Shown here: positions 13,485 through 28,400 of the stretch, piece by piece | How positions within the stretch are numbered: position 1 is the stretch's first letter | How the letters are laid out: each line of letters opens with the position of its first letter | DNA from: Sipunculus nudus | Taxonomy: Eukaryota; Annelida; Sipuncula; Golfingiida; Sipunculidae | Direction of reading: 5' to 3' | Assembly: GCA_026874595.1 (NCBI GenBank) | Contig: CM049312.1 | Span: 55,617,429 to 55,681,428, forward strand | DNA: 64,000 nucleotides | Made by a program: the position numbers and the translations under genes | Notes under the pieces: model-generated | The model's input: only the letters and a program-made list of their open reading frames with translations | Database searches by the model: none | Told to the model about the DNA's origin: nothing

Positions 13485-16400
13485 GTATTAGATTTTAAAT
13501 AGAGAGTGTGTGAAAAAATTCAGATTGTGTCTTACTATTTTTGAAAGATGTTAATTTTCTGTTGCCAGTTTATAAATATAAATATTTAAAAAAATCAGTA
13601 TGATATCCAGCACTGGAGGTATGGCTAAACCTCAAAATCATGACCACCAATAGGACCTTAATAAAGTTGTTGCATTTTTGAGGTGGCCATCTGAGTGATG
13701 TCTTCCATAAGGAGCAAATAAGAAATGGAACTTTGAACAAGTGGTCATAGTTTTAAGGTGGTCACTAAACAGGTGGTTGTCAGGTGAGGTGGTTACTGTA
13801 CTAACTGTGCATGCTGCTATGCAGATCATAAAAAAAAAACATGTTTTCACATCATGCATCCTGGTCTCTGTAAGGCATTTCTTAGCTTCCATTAACAACA
13901 CATTTCTACTGTGGCTCAGGGGATGGAGCACAGGACTCAAAGCCAGGAGGTTGTAAGGTCAAATCTTAGCCAAGGCAGTAAGATTTTCACTGGCGGCCCC
14001 CACCCAAGGTCAGCACTCTGTATGCTTAATTTGAAGAGTGTGCCCCACAGCCATGTATCACTCACAAACGAGTGCGTCTTTAGGGGGTTCCTCGGTGTTA
14101 TGAACCAGCATTGGGGATGATTACACCCAGAACCCACAGGTGTGGTAGACATCAGGCCTTGCTGACACCAAGATACAAAAATTATATGATAGGAAGCGAG
14201 TGTTACTGCCTGTCACACAGTCCCAAACCAAAATGGAACTCTGCTGATGTACATACTTAGATTTAAAATAAGATAAAAACACATAAAAAATGGAGGCGGT
14301 TACCTCCACCAAAAATCTTCAATAAAGAAGGAAAAATATGAAAAAATAACAACACATTTCAGACAAAGTAACACAACTCACTGGAAACTAGAAGGAAACT
14401 TTGTTAATTGTTTCAAGAAATACCAAAGTGAATTTTCTTAGAGGTTCTTATATACATCATGTTATGCCATGTTACAGACTTCATGGACCATGCACTGAAA
14501 TCCTTGTATGGTAATCTGTGTATTACTTCTGTATTACATTGTAGTGGTGCAAGAAGCCGTCAGTACAGGGGATCCTGAACTTCTGTTACTCTGTCTCCAG
14601 TATCGTGACCACCAGCGCTACAACAACCGGACAGAGGGAGTACCAGCCCTACTACAGAAGCTCAGAGAGGTGGGTCTGTGAAAGCTGGTGTTACTGGTAA
14701 TTCTTGTTGGTCTGGTTCTTGGCCCTGTCACAGAACTAGTGTTATTAGACCCAAAGAGGGGGTGAGCCATGTTTAAAATTTGAAGCTGGATGCACATTGA
14801 GATACAACTCTCTCATTGGTCCAGGTACTGTGCCAGCCCTTGTGGTGAAACCCAGAGAATCTTGCTATACAAAGCAGTGGTTCCAAGAAGGGAGACATGG
14901 GTTATAGCAGTGTATAACTGCTGCCTGAGGAGCGTAGCTCCTGTGGAAAAGAATATAATAGACTGTTTGTGATCCTGTAAGGCTTAATGAGGTGGTGTCT
15001 AATGGTTATTTTGAGAATGCCTTATAGCAGTCATGTTACTAAGTATTAGTCCAGCAATCATTTTTATTCCAACAGACCTTCACCTGGAGTAATATAACTT
15101 GTTTATATATATTTTCTCTTCATTTTGCAAAGCTTGAAAATAACTGTTGAAAGTTTGGAAAAATGTGACCAGTAATTGTAGATTTTAAGCAATATTGTCA
15201 CAGTGTGATGACCCAGTGGTCACATATTTATAATGTACAATTAATCTATATACAACACATGCATCTCACTGACAGTATACGTTTTATTTTCAGGCACCAG
15301 ATTTTTATGTGGAAATGAAATGGGAGTTTACATCGTGGGGTGAGTGAAGTTTAATAAATTTCATATTTTAATTTTTTTTCAGTCTAATTAACTGTCTGTA
15401 AATGACATATGTTAATCAGGATAATGTGGTTGCATTTTTGAGGTGGTCATCTGAGAGAGGTTTCATTTAAAGAGCAAATAATAATCGGGACTGTGATCAA
15501 GAGGTTGTTATTTTGAGGTGGTTGCTAAACTGAGGTGGTTGATAGATGAGATTTACTGCACTTCAAATTTACTCTCACAGTTAAAGTGTTAAAGTATATT
15601 GTTTGAAAGTGTATATTTCTTAATGCTTTTTGTTTGTTTGTTTTTCTGTATAGTTCCATTGGTGTCCAGGATGTGCCCGAGTGATACTTATAAAGTATGG
15701 AAGAATGGTGAGTTGTTGCATTTTTTTCATCAAAATACTTATGAGTTGTTGAGTAAATGTGTCAGTATTGCTTGTATGATTTGTATGATGAACATGCATG
15801 TTTTAGAAATGGCTAAAATTTGGTGATGTGTGTGCATTGATATCAGTGGGCTTAATGTATGAATTGTTGACAGTTAAATCTTTAAGCGTAGTGTTATATA
15901 AAGTAACAGTCATAATTGTGGAAGCCTTTTGTGATTAAATAGCCCTTATATATGACACTGGTCATTAGCAAAGATATAAAGGCTGTAAACCATATTTCTT
16001 GTGTAAAGTCCAAAGACATCATTACATGGATTATATATGACTTGGTATAAAATATCTTGAACATGTATAAATTTCAGGTTCCAATGTTCGTATAGACACC
16101 ACACTTCTGGGGTTTGATAACATGAATTGGCAGCGAGGATACAGGAGCTATATCTTCAAAGGAGAAGGTCAGTTAACTCTCAGGAGTGTGTCAGATGTCA
16201 GAAATGATTTTATAATATTTTTTTTTAGTTGAGGTAACAGCCTCCACTTTTTTAATGCTAACTTAACAACTTATACATAAATCTGTAGAATTCCATTCTG
16301 GTTTCGTACTACGTGATAAGGTAGTATTGCAGGCTTCCTCTCATTAAATATCCTGGCGTCAACCAGGCCCAGTGACTACTGCACCTGTGGGCCCTGGGTG

Positions 16401-19400
16401 TGTATTATCATCCCCAATGCTTGGTCATACCACCTCGGAACCCCAAAAGGCGCACTCGTTTGTAAGTGAAACATGACTGTTTGGCACAGTCTCCCCATTA
16501 AGCCTGCAGATCGCTCACCCTGGGTGGGGGCAGACCGTGAAAAAATCTCATCGCCACGGCTAAGATACGAACTCATGATCTCCTGGTTTTGAGTCCTGTG
16601 CTCTGCCCCTGAGCCACAGAAGCCAGTGTCATACTTGCCTGTATATAAATTTAAATGATAGTTCCAAAAATTGTGTAGATCTGACTAGTGTACTTGATAT
16701 GTGACTACAAAATGTGTAAGCGGGCGATTGCTGCACTGAGAACTGCAGCTTTGAGAAAGCTCAGGAACATTTGTATAAGGTCTTAACAGTGTACAAATAG
16801 AATCACATGATAGCCCCCCATGACAGAGTGAACCAAGACTCCGAATGACACCAGGACTAAGTTATATTGCTTCTTGTTCTATTTTGTGGGTCTAGTTATT
16901 AAAAGTTCATGCGTGATTATGAATACTTCCTTCTAGATATGAATAAAAACAACCTGTCTGTTAGCTCGAATTAACCATTTGTAATGCTTAGTTCTGCTGG
17001 AATCCTGCATGAGTACCTCCTTCCAGATATGAAAAAGAGCAATTCAAGGTAACCACTAGCTTAGTTTGTTTCATTAACAATGAGGCTCGAAACATCTGAG
17101 GTACCTTTGAGATAGTTTCCTTGAGACTTTGAATTATATAACTTTATATTTCTGCACCTTTTAGTAAATAATGAGAAATTCTTTTATAAAGTATGAGCTC
17201 TGAACATCTAATGTTTTGTTTGCCATTTGTTGAATCTCTTTGAAGCAAAGTTACTGTGACCTACTGGGTTCTGGGGATAGAGCACAGGATTCAAGGCTGG
17301 GAGGTCATGAATTTAAAACTCAGCTGCAGAATATTGCGATTTTTCATAGTTAACCTTTAACTTGGTGAGCCTGCTGTATGCATGCTGTACTTGAAGGCTG
17401 TCAACCACTGCCAAAAAAGTGTGACATCGAAATTGGGGAGTTCGTCAGTGTTATGTGGCTGATGAAGAAAACTGAGATTGCTCTTAAATTGTTCATTACC
17501 AGTCTTCTAGACTAGCCCAAACTGTTTGCATGCTTGGTTTGGGTGCTCAGGTGCTAGCCTCTGAGTGGGCGTGGGTGATAGTGCTCTGCCGACTTGTCCA
17601 GCCTCTTGTTTTGCCTTTAGCTACTCTGTAGCATGCACCCTGGACTGTTTTGCACTTAGCTTTGGATGGTATCTACAAAATTAAAGCTGTTAGCTATCTC
17701 ATCCGTATCTCTTCATAATATCTCCTTACATCATACCAAAATAAGATCACAATGCCCATAACTACTGACTTTGATATTGTTGAGGGAGCTCACTGGGCCT
17801 GGTTCCAGGTGGGTCAACAGTTCAGCTTGAGCACCATTTTCCCCTTCATAACATATGTTATATTGTGCAGTGTTATGACCCAGCAGTTGGGATGAATACA
17901 CACCAAGGACCTGCAGGTGTTGATGCCAGGCTGATCTGCCCTGTCATGTAGTCTCAAACAAAAGTGGAATTCTTCAGATGCACATAGTAAGCATAAAATT
18001 ACCTTTAATAAAATGGTTACCTACACAGAATGTAAAAAGGTCATGCAACCTTATTTCCACAATATATGAGCCAAAATCCACCTGTCAGTTAGTAGACATA
18101 TTTGATTACTGCCAGGGCTAAAAGCTGTTTGAGGAAGCTATGCATCAGCTGAGTTTGTCATCTGAGCCTCATGACCTGTGGGTCAAGTGTATCCAATTGG
18201 GGGTAGGATGAAGCCTAGTGGGTCAGGCATTAGGCTTCAGAGCTAAAGGTCCCTGGTTCAAACCCCACTGGTCTCTCAATGGCATGATGGTGAAATCTTG
18301 TTGAACCACAGAGATTCGCTCTAATGTTTTAACAGCAGGTCATGACTTCTGGATTATTTCCTACCTGTGCATATAAAACCTGAAATCCAGAAGGCTTAAT
18401 AATAACATATCATTCTTATCATATGGATACCTTCATCCTCATTCAATAGACAGTGCCACCAACAGGCCATGGACTTATCCTTAGAAAAAAATGTGTATCC
18501 AATATAGGGATAAATACTTCAATACATTTGCATTTTACAGTTTTGCATATACATGTTTTAGTGAAATAAAACAGTATTAAACAGTATTGGTGCAGGCTTT
18601 GTTAGAATCTCTTTTTAAACCAAAGAAGTCTCTGCAAAGCAGTAATGAGCTGGGAGAACATACACTGATCTCAGTTTTATTGAATTACTATTACCAGGCA
18701 TTAATCTTTTGTAAAAAAACATGTTTACTTAAAATTAGACATTTATTCGTGTGCAGGCCATTGATTACATGTAATTATTACCAGAGGGATGGTTCCTGGG
18801 TCAGATGTCATTAAACCTGACTCTAATAGGTTCTTTATCATCGAAACCAAGCACAAAATATGGTTAACTTGCCGCAGCAGTCTTGATGAATAACAGGGAG
18901 GGTCAAAAGGCTCAGCTAAAACTTGGATTCTGCCTCCAGAAATTATGTGTTGTTTGTTGATTTGTGGTCAGTGTTTAAAGATCAAGTTAAACTAGATCAC
19001 TGGAAACACACCCCCCCCCCTCCCACCTTGAGGTACACAACTCAGTCATAATCAGGGATCTACTATGGACTGTGTGACCTTTGGAACAAGATCAAGATTA
19101 GAAAAAAAATAGGTGCAAGTTATTAATATGTGACATAGGACTAATATTGTGCCCAAATTTCAGCTTCTGAAAATAATCCATCATGCAGAAAATGGCAGAA
19201 GTAAGAAAAAAAATTAAATTGAAAGAAAAATTTAAATGGGTGGCTTTGCTTTGGGAGGGGGCCTTTTTTTACCTAAATAGGTCAACCCACAAAAAAACTG
19301 TTTAAGCAAATATGAATATAGAAAAAAATGATTAAGTTCAATTAGGGGTTATGTGGTCAGCTAAATTATTATTCTCAAAAGCTGGACAGCTTTAATGCCC

Positions 19401-22400
19401 AGTTTAGCTGCCAGATGACAGCTTGTTCTGGCAGGCATTTCATAATATTTATAACAGCAGGTAGGTGGCAGCACTGTTTGAATGTCATACACTATAACAT
19501 CCTTGCATTGCGGATAATAGGCCTGTGATAATGCCAGGAATGGATAATATATAAGACTGTACAGCATATAAAATATGAGGGTTATAACATGAATTTGATG
19601 AAAAAAATATGCCTCTTATACCTATCAATATTTGGTGACATCCTGTATACTCTGTATTGGTCAAGACACACAGAGACAAAAACAGTGACTGTAGGTCTTA
19701 AAGGCAAGGTTATAAGGTGCTGAGCAACCAATCATGTGACTTTAAACATTGTAAAGCATCAATCATCCAACAGAAACAAAATTTGCAAACAGAACATGTG
19801 TAGTCTGTACCAGTACCCATATCGGCATGTTTTCATGGATATTTTTTATGCCCCCGCCACAAAGTGGCCAGGGCATATAGTTTTACCCATGTACGTCATT
19901 CCGCAATCAAACAGTTGTACAGATTTTTTTTCGCAATGCCTGCAGATATTGGCCTGATTTTTTGGTGTGTGGGCAGATAATGACCAGTTACAGATCGAGT
20001 TCGCATTTCATTCCGGTTGACCTACTTTTGACTGTTTTACCACTCCTAAACTTAGAAAATTTCATGAAAAATAGAAATTTTCATGACAAATACACATGTA
20101 CAGCCGTTTTTAGCCCTCAGCTCATAGGCTGATGGGCTATTGTTGTCACCCAAGCTGTCCGTCTGTCCATCCGTCTGTCCGGTGTCTGTCCGTCCGTCCG
20201 TTCCGCGTCTGTTAACTTTTACCTTGTGAGCGGGATATCTCTAAAAGGATTCACCATTTGAATTTTATTTCATCAGTGAAGATGTATATCGATAAAATCT
20301 CGGTCAAGTTGGAAGATGGGTGACCTTGACCCATTTTTAGCTCAGCTGACTATAAGTCATCTGAGCTATAGTCGTGGTCCATTGTCCGTCGTCCGTCCGT
20401 CCGTCCGTCTGTCCGTCCGTCCGTAGATGTGGCACGTTTTGAAACCGTAAGACCTAGGAATCCAAAATTCAGCATAATGTTAGATGTCCCCAAGATCTCC
20501 TACCAAGCCGAAAACTGGGTCTTTGCGACTTCGTTCCTTTGAGAAATTAAGGAAAAACCTCAATTTTTTATTAAAAACCTATTTTCACACTTCAGGACTG
20601 CCTAATATCAAAACCACTCATCTGTTTTCCCTCATATTTACCATAAATATTCCTCTATATAGTTCCTATGTACATGCCAGAAATTATGTCTGTATTATAT
20701 AATTTTAAAAAGTTATGGGCCCAAACATAATGCATTTTGTAAAAAATCAGGAAAGATATTTGATCACTTAACACAAAACTTGTTAAAGCTATGGACTTTT
20801 TTTCCAGTAATATAACTTTAATTTATCAAAATTAAATTGTATACCCAAAATTAGATCAAAATTTTTTTAATTTTTTTAAAATATTAACAAAAATTAAAAA
20901 TTGGTACCTTAAATTTTGCCCAACTTTGACCATGGCACATTTTTTTACTGTTAGTACTGTGGATTTAATTTTCGCAGCATGTTTTTGTTAGCATTTTGTC
21001 TGTTAACACCAAAAATTTGAAACCAGTTGATCAAAAACTGTAGATTTTATTCAAGTTTTCAAGCACCATGTAACAAATTGTTTACAACAAGCTAGTGTTA
21101 TGCAGTTTGCAAGAGCTCAGCTCCCCAGCTTCAGCTCTCAGTTCCTAAAATTTGGCATACAATTAGATGTCTCCAAAATTCCCTACCATGCCAAGAATTT
21201 GGTCACTAGGACTTAATACCTTCGAGATATTAATGAAAAACTTCATTTTTTCCATTAAAAACCCATTGTTACACTGTAAGACTGCCTAATATCAAAACCA
21301 CTGATGTGACTTTAATCATATATAATATACATATTTTTCTATACATTCTCTATGCATATGCCAGAAATGATGTCAGTATTGCGTAATTGTTTTAAGTTAT
21401 GGGCCCAAACATAATGCACTATGTAAAAAATCAAGAAATATATTTACTCCCTTAACAAGGGGATTGCTGAAGCAAGAGTTTTTTTGCCAGGGATGTAACA
21501 TTATTTAATCAAGATTCAATTGAATACCCCAAATTAGTCCTGAATTTTTCAAATTTTATATATTATTAGTATAAATATAAAATTAGTACCTTAAATTTTG
21601 CCCAACTTTGACCATGGCACATTTGTTTCCTGTGAGCACGGTTGATATAATTTTCATATCATGCACACAAGGATTTCAGCTTTTTAGTTTAGAAAGCTGA
21701 AAGAAATTGGCCAAAAATTGTAGCTTTTATTAATGTTTTTATGAGACCATGTCAGACCTTAACTCTCTCCAGCCCCTCTTGAGTCACCTGTATGTTGACC
21801 TTGTTGAACTTTCAGCAAATTATGCATGCTTGAGGCGAGCCATACACATGGCCAGCCACAGTTGATCCAGGTGTCCAACCCAACTCATCTAGTAGTTTTA
21901 ACCAACAACATAACAATTAACAATAAATTAATAAATTTTTATTGTTTTTTAATAACAAATTAAAGAAAAATAAAAAAGAATTTGTTAGTTTATAATAACA
22001 GGAAATCAACTTGCAGTTACTGATGATAAAAGAATCATGTATCGATGGATAGAATGTCACGTACTCCAAATAACACCATGCAGTCACCTATGGTATTTTT
22101 CAGTTCAATTTTAATGATAAAAAAGTAAATCATATTATTCATTACTTATCATTAGGGATCATATGAAGGAAATTAATGATAGACAAAGATGCAGTTGATA
22201 TTATTAATCTAGATTCCTACTGTGTCTAGTGTGTACATTGATGTGAAATTAGTCCAAAATGAATATATTACATTTTTTTTTTTTAATATAAATAAAAGCC
22301 ATAAATCCAGGTACTTTTGATCATAATTTAAATGTGTGAATTTTGTATATTCTGGATTCTCAACATTATTGTTTGGTGAAAACTGAATAAATGCCAGTAA

Positions 22401-25400
22401 TGGTGGGAAAACTTTGCAATTGTATTTAAATACGAATATGAATATGTACTCCATTATAAAATGTCTTGCATAAAGAATTGGAATTCAGGTAAAAATGAAA
22501 GTATATGAATACCAGTGCAAATACTTTCAAAATGTATTCATGAATGCATTCATGAATATATTCTTTAATATTATTTTAATAATCATTTCAGTTATATTTC
22601 ATTATAAAAAATCATAAGATTCTCTTATTATTTTTAATAAAAATTATATTTTGGACAATATTTGTAATTTTTTTTTAATAAATAGTTAAACTCTTATATC
22701 ATATGTTCTGCTTATAAGTTATATGGCCAAGTCAAAATCTGTGTGACAATAGTACTCCATTTGTTAATAAAATAAATGAAATCAATCCTCTTCCCTGTCT
22801 CCAAAGATAATATCATAATCATACATAAGCTAAACACCAACAACTCATAATAAAGCTTATATTAATTACCACACCAAACCAGCATATGCCTCATTCCTAA
22901 ATCATATTTTTTAATCATATATAACAGCTGAGCGCCGTGACCCATAGGTCCCTTGTTCTACATTTTAGAGCTGATTATAGAAAAACACTCAGAAGTTTAT
23001 ATCTCAGGAACCATTGTGTGGATTTTCACAAAACTTACTATGATCATTGGGACTGATGGTCTGTATGTGCTGCACAATTTTGGTGGTGCCACCTGCAATT
23101 TCTGATTTTTTAATGAAATTTTATCGGATTTTTTTCAATTTTGGCCTTTTGTGCAGGATATCTCCAAAGGTATTCAACACAGGAACTTCATTTCTTCAGT
23201 GCTATTGCATTATATTTACAAAATCTTGGTCAAGTTCAAAGATGGGTGATCTTGACCTACTTTTCAAGGTCACAGAGCTTAGTATAGAAAAAACTTAGGA
23301 GCTTATTTCTCAGGAAGCATTTGGTGGATTGTTATGAAACATGGTATATACCTCTCCAATTTAAATTTATAAATGATTATCAACTTTTGCTAATATTCTA
23401 GTTTCGCAATACAATGCTTACAGATACTGGCCTAATGTTAGGTCTGTGGGGGCATAATGACCACTTACAGATCGAGTTCGCGTTTCGTCCCAGTTAACCT
23501 ATTTTTCACCATATGACAGATCCTGAATATAGAAAATTTCATGAAAGACAGAAATTTTCATGAAAAATGCACATATATGGACTTTTTTTCACAATGCCTG
23601 CAGATACTGGCCTGATTTTTGGTGTGTTGCTTGATAATGACCCTTTACAGATCGAGTTTGCATTTTGCCCTTGTTGACCTACTTTTGACTATACACTTCC
23701 TGAACTTAAAAAATTTTACAAAATTTAACAAATGTTTCTAATTTGCCCCAGGCGGGGGCATTCGTGTCGTTCTGACACATCTAGTTTTATACAAAGGAGA
23801 CAGTATAAAAAGTTCAAAGCTGCAGGTTTGCAGGAGCCATTCCTCTGACTACCGAGTAAATAATAATGGCTTGCCTGGCACATAATTCATATGAGACAAA
23901 TAATCCAATATATTGCAAGACAGTTCATAATGACTGCGATATATTACACAATGGAGGATAGTGATACAAGTTGACCTTTGTGATGTCATTATTATGTAGT
24001 AAGCATCTCTCTACCATGGGCATGGAAGACCTCCTGTGTAGGAGCATTTTGGGGGCTCATTATAATAATTAGGTTAAAAGGGAAGAGCATTTGGGCTGTG
24101 GTGGATAGGTCAATTGATCTGCCAGTTTTTCTCAAGATAGAAAACATGACTTTTTTATTGCTGACCATTAACCCAAGATGATATATTAAAGATAAAGATG
24201 TATAATATTTGATATGTATTTTAGCTGATCAAGCCCAAGTGATGGAGATAGACCATGATAACAAAGAAGTCTTCACAGAGGTCATGAGGATAATGCCTGA
24301 GGCTCCACATATCTCCGCCCTGCGTCCCTCCGAGGAGGCTGTCGCCGCTCGTCTCACTGCTCCCATCGTCACCACCTACATCGATACAGATAAGATAGAG
24401 TTTGAAAGGCAAGTGCTTTCACGTGATAAAATGGAAAAAAACAAGGTGGCAGAATGAATTATTTTTGTTTATTTGATTAAAAATCTGTAAAATCAGGAAG
24501 TAGGATACTGTCAATTTTATGCAGAACCAATTGCTCCAGGGACTCTTTCATGCCAAGTGCAGTGCGTTTGTTCAGTAAGCATATGTCATGTATTAATATT
24601 TATTTACTAGTCATTAATTATATGCTTGTTCATTTACACAGTGTTATATTTTTAGCTCAGCTGACTATAAGTCATCTGAGCTATAGTCGTGGTCCATTGT
24701 CCGTCGTCCGTCCGTCTGTCCGTCCGTCCGTCCGTCCGTCCGTAGATGTGGCACGTTTTGAAACCGTAAGACCTAGGAATCCAAAATTCAGCATAATTTT
24801 AGATGTTTCCAAGATCTCCAACCAAACTGAAAACTGGGTCTTTGCGACTTTATTCCTTTGAGAAATTAAGGAAAAACCTCAATTTTTTATTAAAATCCTA
24901 TTTTCACACTTCAGGACTGCCTAATATCAAAACCACTCATCTGTTTTTCCTCATATTTACCATAAATATTCCTCTATATAGTTCCTATGTACATGCAAGA
25001 AATTAAGTCTGTAAAGAAAAAATTCTTTAAGTTATGGGCCCAAACATAATGGACTTTGTAAAAAATCAGGAAAAATAATAACTCACTTAACATGAAAAAT
25101 TTTGAAACTAGAGTCTATTTTCTCAAGTATATAACTATGTTTAATTAAGATTCAATTGTTTACCGAAAATTAGATCTGAATTTTGTAAATTTTATTAGTT
25201 ATTAGCTTAAAAAAAAAAATCAGTACCTTAAATTTTGCCCAACTTTGACCATGGCACGTTTTTTTCCTGTAAGCACCATTGATTTAATTTTCACAGCATG
25301 TAAACATAAATATTTAGTTTGTCTAAATCTGAAATTTGAAAATAAAAGCTTGAAAATTAAGCTAGTTATTGATTTTTTTTCTGTAGTCACTTGCTTTGAT

Positions 25401-28400
25401 TACAGATACAGGGTCCCACTCCAGGTCACTGGAAGTCAGCTATGCCAGGGTTTCTGATTTGTTACAGTCACTGGGGGAGATCCCCTGCTGTGACAGGTGT
25501 ACAGTTATTCTCATATCACCACCCCAATCACCCCCCCCCCCCCCCCCCCCCCCCCCCGCAAACTCAACCCACCATGTGTTATGCACTATTTGTTATTGTT
25601 TTCACTGTATCTCCTTAATTGTAATGCTGTTTCCACTCCGATATGCAAAAACTTTCCTTGAAAAAATAATTCCAGGTGTAATCAAGAAGATGCAATGTTG
25701 TGTAATGTAGCATTTTTTAAGAAATCAATTTTTTTTTAATGATTTTAACAAATATAATTGAACCCATCAGTATGCTTAAATTATTATAAAATATGAAGCA
25801 CATTATGGATAAATAAAGACACAATTAAAAATTGTGAAATCTAAATCAAGTATTATTTTAGATACCTATTGTTTTGCAGATTTAAAAGATATATTTTTGT
25901 GGTAAAAAATAAATAAACATTTGTATGCATGATGTGGTGTTATCTGACAAGATTGAGATTTATGATCATGCAGTTGAGAATTATGAATCAACTTTTATAT
26001 TCAGATATATATGTTAAATTGGAAATGTATAGAAATATAAACTTAAATTAGAAAATAATTGATGTGATAAAAAAATGAGGATTTAATACAAACATTTGTT
26101 CATTATTTTCCTGCCTCAGCAGAATTTGAGATCAGGCTTTGTTTGCCCTGTTTTATGTTGTTTATTAGCTCTATTTCAACTGTATACATTTCATTAAAAA
26201 AATACATATATATTTAATAATATATATAATACAAAAAAATAGATCCAATTGAACAAATGTGTAAACTACTGAAATGTCAACAGTTAATCGAAAAAACAAC
26301 TAATGATCATGGTAATAGTACAGATCATTTGTTCACAAACTGCTCACATGCTTTAGTTTTAACATTAGGAAACACATGGTCAGGTCACAAAATATTTTTT
26401 GCAACAATTTCTTGCTCATCAATACAAACCAATCATATAAACCAACCATGGCCTTTATTACCTCTTCCTCTTACACTTTATCTCCATTTGATATTATTTT
26501 AGATTTTTACCTTCAAGGTTAACGTCAGCTGAGCACAGTGACCCATAGGTCCCTTGTTTTATTATGCGATAAATTGTTTGTCACCCAAATTACTCATTGG
26601 CAATAAATAATATTATATCTATCTTAAAATATCTGTACATTCTTAATGAGTATTATTATTTATTATTAAATATTAAAACATTCTATTTTAATATTTGGCT
26701 TTAATGCAGATGTTTACACCTTCTGTAATGTATAGAATCTGAAGGACATCTGGCTAGTAAATTTATTAATTTGATCAGGGGATTTTCATGTAAATTAAAA
26801 ATTGGTAAATTTATTGTAAGATAGTATTTGAGTCATGACACATGACATATAAACATATCTAACGATATATCTTGATTTACTTTAAGTGAAAGTGTACCTG
26901 AAGGCCAAGTGGCATTGTAAAAAATAATGAAAATATTTGCATCCTCATCACGTTACAGTGCCACCCTCTATACAAGATGTAAAGCCACTCTGACTCTGGT
27001 TGGAGACTCTTTGTTGTCAGAGGACCAAAACGGCACTAGGTTTAATCCTGACTCTGTCTTTTTAGGTGAGTACTTTGATATGTAATCATTCTGTTTTAAT
27101 TTTAGAAACAAGAGTGGCATCTGGGGCTGGAGGAGTGACAAATCAGAAACCGTCAATTCTCACGAATGCAAGGTATGTCAGTTTTATCAGTTCAGATATA
27201 AAAATTCCTCACTTGTCTTATATTTATTGTTGCTCAAGGTATCTCAGCTTAATCAGTTTAGATATTTCAGTTTCTCATTCATGTTATCATAAGATTTTAC
27301 TCCAGTTATTTTGGTACATGTTGATTCATTCTTTATTTCGTAAAACTTGAGAAGTATATTAGATAGAATTTCAAAAACTTGTGTCAAGGTTTTACAGTAT
27401 TGCCTTTGAGGCTCAAACAAAGGATCAAATTGGGGTTTTTCAGCTCCTGAAGCAGATTCTGTTGGCAACATTTGCATGAGTTCTGCTCTCTGGATTTGTA
27501 CTATTGCTGGGATCGGTGCCAGTTTTTATCCTACATCCTGGCTTTAGGGTGTGGGTGCTGTAGCTGTCTCCAGTCACCGATACGGATAAATGGTGGCGGC
27601 TTCTCGCAGTTTCCTTCTTGGCTTGTGTGGCATGTCGACGATGATGATGTCGTCCATCGGCTCCATCAAAATTACGCTAAAGGAGCATGCAGGGCTGAAG
27701 TCCGAGACTACAGCAACCTGTAGCAGCTTGATAAAGCAAAGAAATCTTCAGTCAGCAGATTCTGTCAGTCAGGTTAAATATTGATTATCAGAGACAAAGA
27801 ATATGTTCAGGTAGCAGTTTTTATTCAAATAATAAGAATACCAAATCTCTTTTGAGTTTTTGAATTTATACTGACTGTTTTGATAAATCATGTTGTGTGT
27901 GAAGTTTTCTCATTATGTTATTATTAAGGTTTAAATGTGAATACAGCATCCATAATCATTCTGTCAGGAATATCATGTGAATTTTGCAGGTGTTTGGTGC
28001 CAGTAATGTAGAACTAATCACAAAAACCCGAGTGGAGCATCTCACAGAGACAGACAAACAGCGATCAAAGAAAAACAACCGTACACCACTGGAATCCTTC
28101 CTGGGTATCGCAGAGCAGCATGACAAGGCATATAGAGCAGCGTCCAATGGAGTAAGTGGTTTTAGGGCTTGTATACTGTGGTTCAGGGCTGCCAAATTCT
28201 GGAAACGGCACGCGGCAAGAATCCCATCTGTTCCAATATGTGCATACGTAATGCTCTAGTACATCATGTGACTCATGTCAGGCAGTGCCCTTCAACTGGG
28301 CTAAGGGTCATATCTGATTACCATATCCTGTGAAATGTTATAATGTGAAATATAAAAACTATCTGCTGACGTCACAGAGTGCAAGCATCTGACAAGCACA

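Larger units (their letters stand above)
19847..23784 (+). mobile_element. Helitron-like element, family A (outermost of three nested elements)
   Basis: The 5' end forms a hairpin (TATGCCC/GGGCATA and GCCAC/GTGGC, 19847-19877). The inverse of the 5' motif, GGCGGGGGCAT, lies at 23751-23761, followed by a hairpin (GTGTC 23764-23768, GACAC 23774-23778), AT and terminal CTAG at 23781-23784. The internal unit cgcaatgcctgcagatactg recurs on both sides of the inserted family B element. Confidence 0.8.

Noticed and set aside
20484-20702. Similar 60-90-residue frames (MSPRSPTK...NIKTTHLF) in several family C copies
   Set aside because: They recur because the DNA repeats recur. The equivalent frame is broken in the copy at 7187, codon structure is absent, and the element looks non-autonomous.
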